64,000 nt of DNA, from assembly GCA_013289875.1 (NCBI GenBank), contig JABCZC010000016.1:1-64000 (forward strand), in the 5' to 3' direction. The position numbers were made by a program, and so were the translations under genes. The DNA is from Acidobacteriota bacterium. Its GTDB lineage: Bacteria; Acidobacteriota; Terriglobia; Terriglobales; Acidobacteriaceae. Below the pieces are notes generated by a model that was not told the DNA's origin, searched no databases, and saw nothing but the letters and a program-made list of their open reading frames with translations. Of the stretch, positions 52,201-60,898 are shown one piece after another; position 1 is the stretch's first letter, and every line of letters starts with the position of its first letter.

Positions 52201-52808
52201 ACCAGCTTCCATTCGGGCAGGGGGGCAAGTTCGCCACGGACCTCAATCGTTTTGAGAACGCGCTCGTGAGCGGATGGCAATTGAGCAGTATCTTTCTCCT
52301 GCAGACCGGACCATATCTGAACGCATATATTCCCGGCAATGATGCCGACCCTTCCGGCACCGGCTCCGGAATTCTGTATGGGCGCGATCAGCATCCTGAC
52401 GTGATCGGCAAGATTGTTCCCGCCCATCGCGGCAGAAATGAATGGGTCAATCCTGCCGCCTTCGCGTGCCCCAGCAATTCTGGCTACACCGCTGCTTCGT
52501 ACGCGGGCAATCCCTGCAGCGTGGGCGTAACTTCAGCGCCAATCGGCCGCTTCGGCAGTGAAAGCGTGGGCGATATCGAGGGGCCGGGAACGGTGAACTG
52601 GTCGGCGGGACTCAGCAAGCAATTCGCAATTACAGACAACCTGCATTTGCGCACTGAAGCTACCTTCACCAACGTGCTGAATCACACAAATCTGAACGAT
52701 CCACTCCTGGACATCACGAATCCCAACTTTGGAAAAATCACGACCGCTCGCGGATCGGATTTTGGCGGCAATCGCACCGGCCAGCTCTCGCTGCGACTTG
52801 AGTTCTAA
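49290..52808 (+). CDS. Oar-like TonB-dependent receptor with carboxypeptidase-regulatory domain
   Basis: 1172 aa. A signal peptide (to LTAQS, residues 1-25) is followed by a carboxypeptidase-regulatory beta-sandwich (ILGTVKDASGAVIPAARVVI... GNFQAQDLTPGKYRLQV, residues ~27-115). The plug domain contains the TonB-plug-like LIQALPGVQPDTGP, ETSVDGISTQNVRNNTPL and GEVTTVTKSGTNQLHGSLFW segments. A large beta-barrel with outer-membrane strands follows and ends in GQLSLRLEF with a terminal Phe, as required for barrel assembly. Acidobacteria use such receptors for large substrates, probably glycans here. Operator copy 3 in its promoter links it to the TetR regulon. Confidence 0.93.
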   Translation: MRSLVRCCVSFSLFAFLSTIPLTAQSTQSAILGTVKDASGAVIPAARVVITDLDKGNLARYATDAAGNFQAQDLTPGKYRLQVSKAGFQSRLIDEVGLSARQQLHLDVVLSVGATQQEITVDASTAGAIETETPSIASTLNEQNVLSLPANYRASGSTSPLNLIQALPGVQPDTGPGTTTPTANGTPTINFSVQGGAPFQTETSVDGISTQNVRNNTPLSDAFPSAESIAEIRVEGVSNNAEFGQAGEVTTVTKSGTNQLHGSLFWYFQNRALDATAYGTPVNAAGNPERPEKIGNDFGLSAGGPLIIPHLYNGTNKTFFFGAYEGFRFPRQTTIQDLVPTQLMQQGNFSQEVPAGQLFDPFTGGFYPNNTINPVNPSGQPFLGFFPLPNVGNYQTIAEAEAGAGYNYAANRDAGYNSNQFDARVDHRFNQKLQGFARYTFKDLTLLTPQDLNVQSITNFDNYRILASSLVYAFTPSLLNEFRFGFTSEQNGIRNALNGGPYTNAAGFEPIGPTYPVNGVTALYFPNLTSLEAGNINQTSQSHLFQYTDNLTWSKGVHTIKFGGDIRSLQSLTTLGSYGLNNVSVFAFTGQITGNQFADYLAGVPVETQYYTLTPQNDGKSVYYGFFAQDEWKAMPNLTISYGLRYEYHPAYHDQDGAIGNFDPSTPGTGSVIYPNGHQNLLDSSFLANFDACGYGPSSTPYASCTPVLSNSQAHLPSSLRKSQKDRILPRFGFSWRPYNNDKTAVRGGFGVYNTTLLGSIFFALTDTLQAASLTYINSATPTGLAYAWPQTSPGSGSNTPVYGTAAFNTSNQINWKDPYSMQWNLSVDHEFSGNIGARITYIGMKTDQLVWGPNLNDMSYSTTTPAQLRPLTDRPFPNWGTVNAHNPGAQATYDALQLEANHRFQHGFTFESAYTWAKNLADNQGPQATGFAGENGGNVGQVSTYAYNRQLDYGNVYGTRRQRWINTGVYQLPFGQGGKFATDLNRFENALVSGWQLSSIFLLQTGPYLNAYIPGNDADPSGTGSGILYGRDQHPDVIGKIVPAHRGRNEWVNPAAFACPSNSGYTAASYAGNPCSVGVTSAPIGRFGSESVGDIEGPGTVNWSAGLSKQFAITDNLHLRTEATFTNVLNHTNLNDPLLDITNPNFGKITTARGSDFGGNRTGQLSLRLEF

Positions 52809-52832
52809 CGGAGTCACGATGCGTTGCCGAAC

Positions 52833-53068
52833 GAGCAAGAAATCGCTGCTCGGGTGCAGGAGTACTACGAAGCTTCTGCGGCGGACGGCGGAATCTCGCT
52901 CACCACGAAGTTTGGCGATGAACCGCTGATCGCCGAACTGGACTCCACGCTGCTGCAGCGACCGTAGGAAATCTGGTCTCGAATGCAGTGACGCATATGC
53001 TACCGGCGGGATCGGTGGTGCTGGCGACCAGTGCCGAAAGTGTCCCCGCCGCAATCGTCTCTGGCTAA
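52833..53068 (+). pseudogene. Remnant of a sensor histidine kinase
   Basis: From GAG 52833 the frame reads EQEIAARVQEYYEASAADGG...PLIAELDSTLLQRP and then meets a stop. One base earlier or later the same DNA continues as VGNLVSNAVTHMLPAGSVVL then ATSAES, ending at TAA 53066-53068. The LDSTLLQR...NLVSNAVTHMLPAGSVVL stretch is the N-box region of heavy-metal-type sensor kinases. The frameshift and the missing G-boxes mark a broken fragment about 25 nt after the TonB receptor. Confidence 0.7.
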
Positions 53069-53126
53069 AAGGCCCGGGTAGCATATCGACATAAAACCGT
53101 GCGCTTCCGAATCATGGAAAGATCGG

Positions 53127-53261
53127 GATTTTGTCGTCGTCGCATTCTCCGCGGGCCTTCCGCCTACGCCGCTAAATCGGACATCGCCACTGGATCTGAT
53201 TCCTGCCATCCGCGAGGCCCTTCAAGGGCGCACATACGTCTCACGGTCAGTTCCCCAGTAG
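53127..53261 (+). pseudogene. Fragment resembling the end of a response-regulator receiver domain
   Basis: The frame from GAT 53127 reads DFVVVAFSAGLPPTPLNRTS then PLDLIPAIREALQGRTYVSR then SVPQ and stops at TAG 53259. LIPAIREALQGRTYVS is the typical alpha5 helix/linker of NarL-type receivers; what precedes it does not fit a complete domain. I take it as a remnant, lying between the kinase remnant and the intact response regulator. Confidence 0.55.
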
Positions 53262-53564
53262 AGTCAGCTGTCTAGAGGCTGTCGGCTCTGCCTGTCGCAA
53301 GTGACAGTATTCTCCGCCGTCCTCGTGTATTAAAGTAGCAGGGTATTGGCAAATCTGTTCGGCAGGAGTCGAAGGAGCACAATTTGGATTTTGGAGCGGC
53401 AGTTCGGAAGGTGGCCCTAGAGATCCTTCGATTTGCTTTTCGAAACTAAGCACTGCGCCGCTCTTTGATGCCAGTTGAATTCACGGGCGTTGAAGAAGAT
53501 GGCAGGGGAAACTATGGCTAAGGTGACAGCGTAAAAACCGCAATTTGTGACAAGGAGTTTTTGT

Positions 53565-54209
53565 ATGGAACGTAAGCCTGCTGCTCGCATCCTGATTGCC
53601 GATGACCACCGCCTACTGGCAGAAGCATGCAAGGCTTTGCTTGAGCCGGAGTTTCAGGTTATAGACATTGTTACGGATGGGCGAAGCCTGTTGAACGCCG
53701 CAGTAGCGATGAAGCCGGACGTGATCATCCTTGACATATCCATGCCGCATCTGAACGGTCTTGATGCCGGTGAGCAGATTAATCAAAAGATGCCCAAGAT
53801 AGCGCTGATCTACTTAACGATGAACGCTAAACCGGACGTGGCTGCGGAGGCATTCCGCAGAGGAGCTTGCGGGTATGTGCTGAAACAGTCCGCCGCGGAC
53901 GAACTGTTGACCGCGGTGCGCAAAGCAGTGCTCGGGGCATCCTATCTGTCGCCCATGATCGCGAAAGAAACCGTGACTTTCCTCATAAATAAGGGAAAAC
54001 GTCGCGGAGAAGAAGATCACATCACGACGCGGCAGAGAGAGATTCTTCAATTGCTCTCTGAAGGCATGTCGATGAAGGAAGTCGGGGGGATGCTTGACCT
54101 GAAACCGGGGACGGTGGCCTTTCACAAATACCGCATGATGGAGAATCTCGGACTCAAAACGAATGCCGAACTCCTGGAATACGCGATCAAACGCCGGATT
54201 CCCTCATAG
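53565..54209 (+). CDS. NarL/FixJ-family response regulator
   Basis: 214 aa; ATG 53565 follows AAGGAG 8 nt upstream, preferable to the in-frame GTG at 53547. The N-terminal receiver has IADDHR (Asp13, Asp14), phosphoacceptor Asp57 in VIILDISMPHLNG, and the lysine in GYVLKQS. The C-terminal LuxR helix-turn-helix (ITTRQREILQLLSEGMSMKE then VGGMLDLKPGTVAFHKYRMM) binds DNA. It is an orphan, since the nearest kinase sequence (52833) is a frameshifted remnant. The regulated genes are unknown. Confidence 0.93.
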   Translation: MERKPAARILIADDHRLLAEACKALLEPEFQVIDIVTDGRSLLNAAVAMKPDVIILDISMPHLNGLDAGEQINQKMPKIALIYLTMNAKPDVAAEAFRRGACGYVLKQSAADELLTAVRKAVLGASYLSPMIAKETVTFLINKGKRRGEEDHITTRQREILQLLSEGMSMKEVGGMLDLKPGTVAFHKYRMMENLGLKTNAELLEYAIKRRIPS

Positions 54210-54300
54210 TCGCAGACCTTAAGTTTTCTATCCAGAAACAAGGCAGGCGAAGGCGGTTGTTTCCTCGTTTCCTTGAGAATTTTGCGCCTACACGACAAGC

Positions 54301-54477
54301 TTCATCGGATTCACTTGGATATCAGAGACGCCCTATCTGCTCGCCGTCCTCGTCGATACCGGTCACTCTGACGTTGCCTATCGCCTGCTGCTCAATACCG
54401 AGTTCCCCTCATGGCGCTATCTCGTCGGCCACGGAGCTACCACCATGTGGGAGCGCTGGAACGGCGATCAGATGCGT
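54301..54477 (+). pseudogene. Remnant of a GH78 alpha-L-rhamnosidase
   Basis: The frame from TTC 54301 reads FIGFTWISETPYLLAVLVDT, then GHSDVAYRLLLNTEFPSWRY, then LVGHGATTMWERWNGDQM. The YLLAVLVDTGHSDVAYRLLLNTEFPSW...HGATTMWERWNGD signature belongs to the C-terminal barrel of bacterial alpha-L-rhamnosidases. Only ~58 residues remain and no start or stop frames it. It sits beside other decayed genes and an exported MsrB. Confidence 0.75.
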
Positions 54478-54686
54478 AGTCCGAGATGCCCGCGATCTTC
54501 AGCAAATCCAGCATCTCCGGCCACAGCTTTATGCGATTCGTCGTAAGCTGGTCCGGCGTCTTTCTTCAGGCGCAGCAGAAGCGACTCGCGGCATGTCTTT
54601 CTACCTCCCGAACTATCGCGCCATTTCGTGATCGTGCCGCAAGCCGCTCTTCAAGACGATGCGGGACGTGAGGTTCCAACTGACAA

Positions 54687-55271
54687 TCAGGAAGACTTGA
54701 CGAAGTTCAGGGCCACCGAATTCATACAGTATCGAAGACCCGTTGGCCGCGGGCCGTCATCAAAGACATGTCCCAGATGGGCTTCGCACAGGCGGCAGGA
54801 GACTGCGGTTCGAGCGACCTCGAGTGATAAATCGGAGCTCTCACGAAGATTCTCTTTTGCAATGGGCTGCCAGAAGCTGGGCCAGCCTGTGCCAGATTCG
54901 AACTTCGTATCCGAACTGAAGAGAGCAGTGTCGCAGCAGATGCAGCGGTATAGGCCTCTGTCGTGCAAATTCCAATACTGGCCGGAGTAAGCCCGCTCCG
55001 TACCTGCGTGGCGCGTGACCGCGAAGGCATCCGGGGATAACTGTTGTTGCCACTCGGCATCGCTCTTTACGATCATTGGGACCGTCACTGTATCTTCGCG
55101 CTGGCCTGAAGCTGAGAACTGAACAATCTTGACCTCTTTCGGTGTCTTCTCTTTCGCTTCCACAGGTTCTGAAACATGTCGCAAACGAAGCGCTAATCCA
55201 GCGGCCGCCGCGGCACCGGCCATGAGAAAGATCCGGCGCGTTGTTTTTGGTGAGTTTTTTCCCAGACTCAT
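54687..55271 (-). CDS. msrB: Tat-exported peptide-methionine (R)-S-oxide reductase
   Basis: 194 aa. The start has a twin-arginine signal (TRRIFLMAGAAAAAG, residues 11-25), so the enzyme is exported folded. The MsrB catalytic domain (residues ~65-194) has SGTGWPSFWQP, the zinc cysteines Cys110/Cys113 and Cys159/Cys162, HLGHVFDDGP and the catalytic cysteine in RYCMNSVAL (Cys182). It repairs oxidised Met-R-sulfoxide in proteins, here presumably of the envelope. MsrB enzymes are mostly cytoplasmic, so export is a notable adaptation. No MsrA or electron-donor gene is adjacent. It is divergent from unassigned sequence. Confidence 0.93.
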   Translation of the reverse strand: MSLGKNSPKTTRRIFLMAGAAAAAGLALRLRHVSEPVEAKEKTPKEVKIVQFSASGQREDTVTVPMIVKSDAEWQQQLSPDAFAVTRHAGTERAYSGQYWNLHDRGLYRCICCDTALFSSDTKFESGTGWPSFWQPIAKENLRESSDLSLEVARTAVSCRLCEAHLGHVFDDGPRPTGLRYCMNSVALNFVKSS

Positions 55272-55871
55272 GTGGCCCTCCCGGTTGAATTCAGCTTAGG
55301 TCGGTGTCTTGAGAATTCTCTCTTTATCCGAAGGAGTGTCAAAACGCCTGCGCGCTGCCCTTCACAATTCTGCCCCCCTAGCGGCTTCGGAGGTACTGGC
55401 GCTATTCACCCCTGAGCAGATCAGGAAGATTCTGACCCTGTCAAATGTCAGATTGTGCTTAGAGGCCTTCGTCGGACGACGAACAGCGCCAATTTCTGAA
55501 ACTTTCTCCATGAGTCCCACACCAAAGGGATATTGAATGAGCACTTCCCACTTACGGTCGATTTTGTGGATCAGGGGGAACCGCAGAGCGAATACTGGAA
55601 CGACAGCTCACGGAACGGCATCCAGTTCAAGCTCGCTGCTGCCCGTCTGTCTATGTTCGAAATGGATCTGCCGTGATCTTAAAAGAACGACCACGTTCAT
55701 GAGGACGGTTGCGGACTAATTCGTCGAGACCCTTGCAGCAGCCTGCGTCAAACGCGCCAATGGCGTTGTCGGCGACAGTCTGAAGGCAGAACAAGCGCGT
55801 TCGCGGCCAAGAGTAGCATCAACATCGATCGGGACTGCTTCTAATGCTCGGGTTGGCGTTTTCCGATGTGC
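55272..55871. other. Spacer with possible decayed coding sequence, no supported gene
   Basis: 600 bp between msrB and the large Ig gene. Short frames occur, for example one reading TVDFVDQGEPQSEYWNDSSR near 55553-55612 and one starting MRILSLSEGVSKRLRAALHN (GTG/ATG region 55309). They look protein-like in composition but lack supported starts, lengths or families. I see no RNA gene. Confidence 0.4.
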
Positions 55872-58800
55872 TCATTGCTCGAAGTGCAGGACCGTGGGGT
55901 GGGTATTCGACGGGCTGATACTCAGTCCCACCAGCTCTGATTCATTGATGACCCACAGTGCGATTGTTGAAGCGTTTGGCGACGTGAGCAGCATGGTCCC
56001 GCGCCCGTCATTGAGAGATGCGGAGATGTTGTAAGTGCCAGCCAAGGTCTGGCTAGAGGCGAGACTCGATTCCTGGGCAATATCCGCGACGCCAGTGACG
56101 CCGCCCTGTCCCATCACATTCCCTCCATCGAAATCAATGACTCCGGAGAGGAGAGATGTTGCATTAGACAAGGCCTCTCCTGAAGCGAAAATGTAGGTGC
56201 CGAAAGCATCAGAATTAATAAACGGCGGAACTGTTAGTTGGGGATCCAGTTCACCGTCGGAGACGAAAGCGGTGGAAGCGTCGAGGAGAAACGCCTGATT
56301 CGGGGCAATGGCGTAGAAGTACCATACGGTGGTGGAACCGTCGTTGTTATCGAGGTTCAGCGTGCCGCGCCCGTTGATCTGCATATCGAAAGCTCCGGTC
56401 AGCGTTGCGCCGGTCGTTATGGTCCCTCCGCTGTTCTGATCGAGGGTGGCCGTTACGCCCGAAACGCCCTCAAACACAAATTGGCCGACAGTGGCCTGCG
56501 TAGAGCTGCCATTGTTGCCACTGAGGCTGAATACGGATGGCCCCTTGAAGCTCTCGCTTGAGAAAGTTCCGGATTGCAATTCCGCAGGCCCGCTGAACAC
56601 AGGATTGTTGGAGCTAAGCTGATCAATGGAGATCATGAAGTACTCACTCGACGACACAACATAGATCGCGAATGTAAAGGAGCCTCCCTCAAACCCCGGA
56701 ATGTTGAGGCCGACAGTACCGCGCCCGCTGCTCTCCACCCTGTAATCGCCATCAAATGGGGCATACGTCGGTGATACGGCTCCACCATCATTTACATCCA
56801 GGCTTCCTATGGAGATAAAGCCTGCTTTGCAATATATATCTCCTATGGCACCGATACGGTCGCCCTTGGAATCGCTTCCTGTAAGTTTCAAGGCGTAGCT
56901 TCCCGAGAGCGCTGTCGTAGCAAACGCGCTTGGATCCTGACGTTCAATAATGCCGGAGCCATGGATTCCCGATTGATCGAACTCGATGAATTTTCCTTTA
57001 GCTCCCGGCGCATCAAGCACAAACTTGAAACTGTACGAGCCAAGTGTACTTGAGAAAGTCATGAGGCCACGGCCATCACCGCCTACTTGATACGTTCCAG
57101 TGAATGGAATGTTTGTCGCTGGCCCAGTTGAATTGTTCGCGTCCTCCAAGCCGGAGGTCAGGTGACCATTGCCATCCGCAGTGAATGTTCCACCAGCCTG
57201 GTAAACACCGTTGTTCTCAACACCTTTGAAGAGGAAGGCGTATTGCCCAAGCAATCTTGCATTGTTGCTGGCGATGAGGGTGAGCGTTGCAGAACCTGTT
57301 TGAGATGGGTCTGCCTGCGATGCTGCTGTGATCTTGACCGTCGCGGGGCTTGGCAGACTTGCCGGTGCAGTATACAGGCCGCCAGAGGTTATCGTCCCGC
57401 ACTCCGTACCGGAGCAGCCAGGCCCGGTAGCACTCCACGTGACCGCTGTGTTTTGGGTTCCTGAGACAGCGGCCCGGAACTGCTCGGTTCCGTCGACTGC
57501 GACAACGGTGGTCACCGGAGTAACTCTTATCACGAGCGGCACTATGATAGTCACAGTCGCCGACGCCGACTTCGTCTTGTCTGCAACCGAAGTGGCCGTC
57601 AATGTCACCTGTGCAGGGTTAGGCACCGCATCGGGCGCGGTGTACAGACCAGTTTGTGAGATCGTACCGCACGCTGCTCCTGAGCAACCGGCACCCTTCA
57701 GGCTCCACGTCACAGCCGTATCGGATGTGCCGTTTACCGACGCCGTGAATTGCTGCTGGGTGCCGGTAGCAACTTGCGTAGCGCCAGGCGAAACACTCAC
57801 AGTAATCGTCGGCAAAATGGTCACAACAGCGCTGCTGGACTTGGTCGAATCAGCTTTTGAAGTAGCGGTCACCGTGACCTGTGCAGGAGTGGGCACTGCG
57901 GCGGGCGCAGTGTACAGGCCAGTCGACGAGATCGTACCGCAGGTAGCCCCGGAGCAGCCGGTGCCGGCCAAACTCCAGGTTACGGCTGTGTTCGTCGTTC
58001 CTGTCACTGTCGCGGTGAACTGCAGAGTGTTCAGGACGACAAGCTGCACCGTCGTTGGCGAAACATGTACGACGACGGGCGGCAGGATCGTTACGGTTAC
58101 TGACGACGACTTGGTAATATCTGCATTCGCGGTGGCAGTCACAGTTACCTGTGCTGGGTTCGGCACTGCCGCAGGCGCTGTAAACAGACCACTCGCTGAA
58201 ATGGCGCCGCAGGTTGCGCCGGAACAACCCACTCCGCTGAGGCTCCATGTGACGGCGGTATTCGTCGTACCTGTGACGGTAGCTGTGAATTGTTGCGTCT
58301 TCCCGGCGACCACTTGTGCCGTCGTGGGCGAAACGCTTACCGCGACGGGCGGGAGGATGGTCACGGATGCGGATGCCGTCTTTGTGCTGTCGGCGGCTGA
58401 GGTCGCGACCACGGTCACCAGCGCCGGGCTCGGCACCGTACCAGGCGCAGTATATAAACCGCTCGCCGAAATCGTGCCGCAGCCGGCTCCTGAGCAACCC
58501 GCACCATGCAGGCTCCATGTCACAGCGGTGTTCGTTGTATTAGTCACAGTCGCGGTGAACTGTTGTGTCTTTCCGGCAACCACCTTTGCTGTCGTGGGTG
58601 AAATACTTACGATAACCGGGAGGAGAACAGTCACGGTTGCTGATGCCGACTTGGTGGTATCTGCAACTGAGGTTGCCGTGACAGTGACCTGCGGCGGGCT
58701 CGGGACTGCCCCGGGCGCGGTGTATAGGCCGCTCGCCGAAATCGCGCCGCAAGTGGCTCCGGAACAGCCAGTTCCACTCAATTTCCATGTGACGCTGGTA

Positions 58801-60581
58801 TCGGATGTGCCGTCCACCGTTGCGGTGAACTGTTGAGTCTTTCCCGTTACAACCTGCGCGCTTCCAGGCGAAACAGTTATGACGATCGAGTGCAGAATAG
58901 TGACGGACGCAGTGCTCGACTTGGTTGGGTCCGCAACAGATGTGGCCGTCACGGAAACCTGTGCCGGGCTCGGAACTGCAGCGGGAGCAGTGTAGAGACC
59001 GCTTGACGAAACCGTGCCGCAGGTGGCCCCGGAGCAACCTGTACCATTCAAGCTCCATGTAACAGCCGTGTTCGTCGTGTTCTTTACAGTTGCAGTGAAC
59101 TGTTGCGTCTTCCCGGTGACGAGCTCTGCCGTAGCTGGCGAAATGCTCACAGCGACGGGCGGGAGGATGGTCACGGTTGCCGATGCCGTCTTGTTGGTGT
59201 CTGCAACTGAGGTTGCTGTGACGATCACCTGCGCTGGACTGGGCAAGGTGCCTGGCGCCGTATAGAGTCCGCTGGACGAGATTGTGCCGCAGGTATTTCC
59301 GGAGCAACCGGCACCGCTCAGGCTCCATGTTACAGCCGTGTTCGTCGTATTAATTACGCTTGCAGTGAACTGTTGCGTCTTGCCGGCAACCACCCGTGCC
59401 GTCGTCGGTGAAATGCTCACCGCGACGGGCGGCAGAATGGTCACAGTTGCAGATGCCGACTTGCTAGTGTCTGCAACTGAGGCTGCTGTGACGATCACCC
59501 GCGCTGGACTGGGTACGGTGGCGGGCGCCGTATAGAGTCCGCTGGACGAGACTGCGCCGCAGGTATTCCCGGAGCAACCGCTACCGCTGAGGCTCCATGT
59601 CACAGTCGTGTTCGTCGTGTTAATGACGGTTGCGGCGAACTGTTGGGTCTTACCGGCGACCACCTGCGCCGTGGTCGGCGAAATGCTAACCGCGACGGGC
59701 GGAAGGATGGTCACGGTTGCCGATGCCGTCTTGGTGGTGTCTGCAACTGAGGTTGCTGTGACGATCACCTGGGCCGGACTGGGTACGGTGGCGGGCGCCG
59801 TATAGAGTCCGCTGGACGAGACTGTGCCGCAGGCGTTTCCGGAGCAACCCGCGCCGCTCAGGCTCCATGTCACAGCCGTGTTCGTCGTGTTGATTACGAT
59901 CGCGGTGAACTGCTGCGTCTTCCCGGTAACCACCTGAGCTGTCGACGGTGACATGCTCACCGCGACTGGTGGCAGAATCGTCACCGTGGCAGTGCTTGAT
60001 TTTAACGGATTTGCAACCGAAGTTGCAGTTACAGTAACCACTGCCGGAGTCGGAACAGTGCTGGGTGCAGTATAGACACCGCTGGAAGAGATCGACCCAC
60101 ACGCAGTTCCGGAACAGCCGCTGCCCATTACGCCCCATGTGACAGCCGTATTGGTTGCGCCTGTGACGAAGGCGTTAAACAATTGCTGCTGTCCCGCGAC
60201 GACGCCCACGCTTGCCGGCGAAACAGAAACGGTGGCATTCAGAGCTGCGCCGACGAAGACACTTGCGCTCCCGGACTGGCTGAGGTCTGCAAGGGATGTG
60301 GCCGTTACTGTGACAATCGGCGGGTTCGGAGGTGTTGCCGGCGCCAGGTACAAGCCTTGCCCCGTAATTTGGCCACAGGCAATGCCGCTGCATCCGCTGC
60401 CTGAGAGACTCCAGATTACTACGCTGTTGGTAGTTCCACTGACTGTAGCGGTGAACTGCAACTGACCACCTGCCACCACGCCGCCAGGGTTTGGCGATAG
60501 CGAAACCGACACAGCAAAGGCAGCGACATCTGAAACCACAAGCAGAAGCAATAGCGACGCGATTCTAAATGAACGGTTCAT
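55872..60581 (-). CDS. Giant surface protein with twelve tandem Ig-like repeats
   Basis: 1569 aa from ATG 60581 (MNRSFRIASLLLLLVVSDVA, a signal peptide); GGGGAG precedes it, so I rejected the in-frame ATG at 60614. Residues ~25 to ~1115 consist of twelve repeats of about 90 residues (270 nt), each with the pattern SPTTAQVVAGKTQQFTATV, TNTAVTWSLSG, a CSG-x-x-CG pair and GLYTAP. The two cysteines per repeat could form a disulfide inside each domain. The C-terminal ~400 residues contain four related modules beginning GxYAF-type motifs (LLGQYAFLFKG, LSGSYALKLTG, GPSVFSLSGN, GTYIFASG). The role is presumably adhesion or a surface layer. No sortase or PEP motif is seen; export is probably by Sec or an outer-membrane route. 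High DNA identity of repeats makes the region prone to recombination. Confidence 0.9.
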   Translation of the reverse strand: MNRSFRIASLLLLLVVSDVAAFAVSVSLSPNPGGVVAGGQLQFTATVSGTTNSVVIWSLSGSGCSGIACGQITGQGLYLAPATPPNPPIVTVTATSLADLSQSGSASVFVGAALNATVSVSPASVGVVAGQQQLFNAFVTGATNTAVTWGVMGSGCSGTACGSISSSGVYTAPSTVPTPAVVTVTATSVANPLKSSTATVTILPPVAVSMSPSTAQVVTGKTQQFTAIVINTTNTAVTWSLSGAGCSGNACGTVSSSGLYTAPATVPSPAQVIVTATSVADTTKTASATVTILPPVAVSISPTTAQVVAGKTQQFAATVINTTNTTVTWSLSGSGCSGNTCGAVSSSGLYTAPATVPSPARVIVTAASVADTSKSASATVTILPPVAVSISPTTARVVAGKTQQFTASVINTTNTAVTWSLSGAGCSGNTCGTISSSGLYTAPGTLPSPAQVIVTATSVADTNKTASATVTILPPVAVSISPATAELVTGKTQQFTATVKNTTNTAVTWSLNGTGCSGATCGTVSSSGLYTAPAAVPSPAQVSVTATSVADPTKSSTASVTILHSIVITVSPGSAQVVTGKTQQFTATVDGTSDTSVTWKLSGTGCSGATCGAISASGLYTAPGAVPSPPQVTVTATSVADTTKSASATVTVLLPVIVSISPTTAKVVAGKTQQFTATVTNTTNTAVTWSLHGAGCSGAGCGTISASGLYTAPGTVPSPALVTVVATSAADSTKTASASVTILPPVAVSVSPTTAQVVAGKTQQFTATVTGTTNTAVTWSLSGVGCSGATCGAISASGLFTAPAAVPNPAQVTVTATANADITKSSSVTVTILPPVVVHVSPTTVQLVVLNTLQFTATVTGTTNTAVTWSLAGTGCSGATCGTISSTGLYTAPAAVPTPAQVTVTATSKADSTKSSSAVVTILPTITVSVSPGATQVATGTQQQFTASVNGTSDTAVTWSLKGAGCSGAACGTISQTGLYTAPDAVPNPAQVTLTATSVADKTKSASATVTIIVPLVIRVTPVTTVVAVDGTEQFRAAVSGTQNTAVTWSATGPGCSGTECGTITSGGLYTAPASLPSPATVKITAASQADPSQTGSATLTLIASNNARLLGQYAFLFKGVENNGVYQAGGTFTADGNGHLTSGLEDANNSTGPATNIPFTGTYQVGGDGRGLMTFSSTLGSYSFKFVLDAPGAKGKFIEFDQSGIHGSGIIERQDPSAFATTALSGSYALKLTGSDSKGDRIGAIGDIYCKAGFISIGSLDVNDGGAVSPTYAPFDGDYRVESSGRGTVGLNIPGFEGGSFTFAIYVVSSSEYFMISIDQLSSNNPVFSGPAELQSGTFSSESFKGPSVFSLSGNNGSSTQATVGQFVFEGVSGVTATLDQNSGGTITTGATLTGAFDMQINGRGTLNLDNNDGSTTVWYFYAIAPNQAFLLDASTAFVSDGELDPQLTVPPFINSDAFGTYIFASGEALSNATSLLSGVIDFDGGNVMGQGGVTGVADIAQESSLASSQTLAGTYNISASLNDGRGTMLLTSPNASTIALWVINESELVGLSISPSNTHPTVLHFEQ

Positions 60582-60898
60582 GTTCTCCCCGCTTCCAGCG
60601 ACCGCCGCAGCCATTCCGAGTCATCAGAAACAGCCGAAGCGGGATGCTTCTGCCTTTGGCGAAGTAATTTCATCACGGCGATGACTAACCCGCAATCGTG
60701 CAATTGGCTTAGTTCTGTTTGCAGAAGGTGCAGTTTGCGGATAGATGTGTCACCGAAGTTCAGCGCTCCAGATTTTCGGGCGTTGCCTCAATGTCGTGGC
60801 CGCCGCACCGATGGACGGGCAATTTCCTGATGTGCTATGCCTTTGCCCGGTAGTGGATCTTAGCCGGATATCTTAATGTTTTATGAAATCGCTCGCTT
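60582..60898. other. Spacer between the two Ig-repeat genes, nothing recognised
   Basis: 317 bp. I see no gene, RNA or clear promoter. The GATAACGCC-like context near 60870 is not a convincing terminator. Confidence 0.35.

Noticed and set aside
57328-58836. A 502-codon plus-strand frame within the Ig-repeat gene
   Set aside because: It mirrors the 270-bp repeats of the minus-strand gene and has no ribosome-binding site; the minus-strand frame has a signal peptide and domain logic.
55872-60600. Regular 270-bp repeats suggestive of a CRISPR-like array
   Set aside because: Units are long, coding and contiguous, with no spacers. They encode Ig-like domains.
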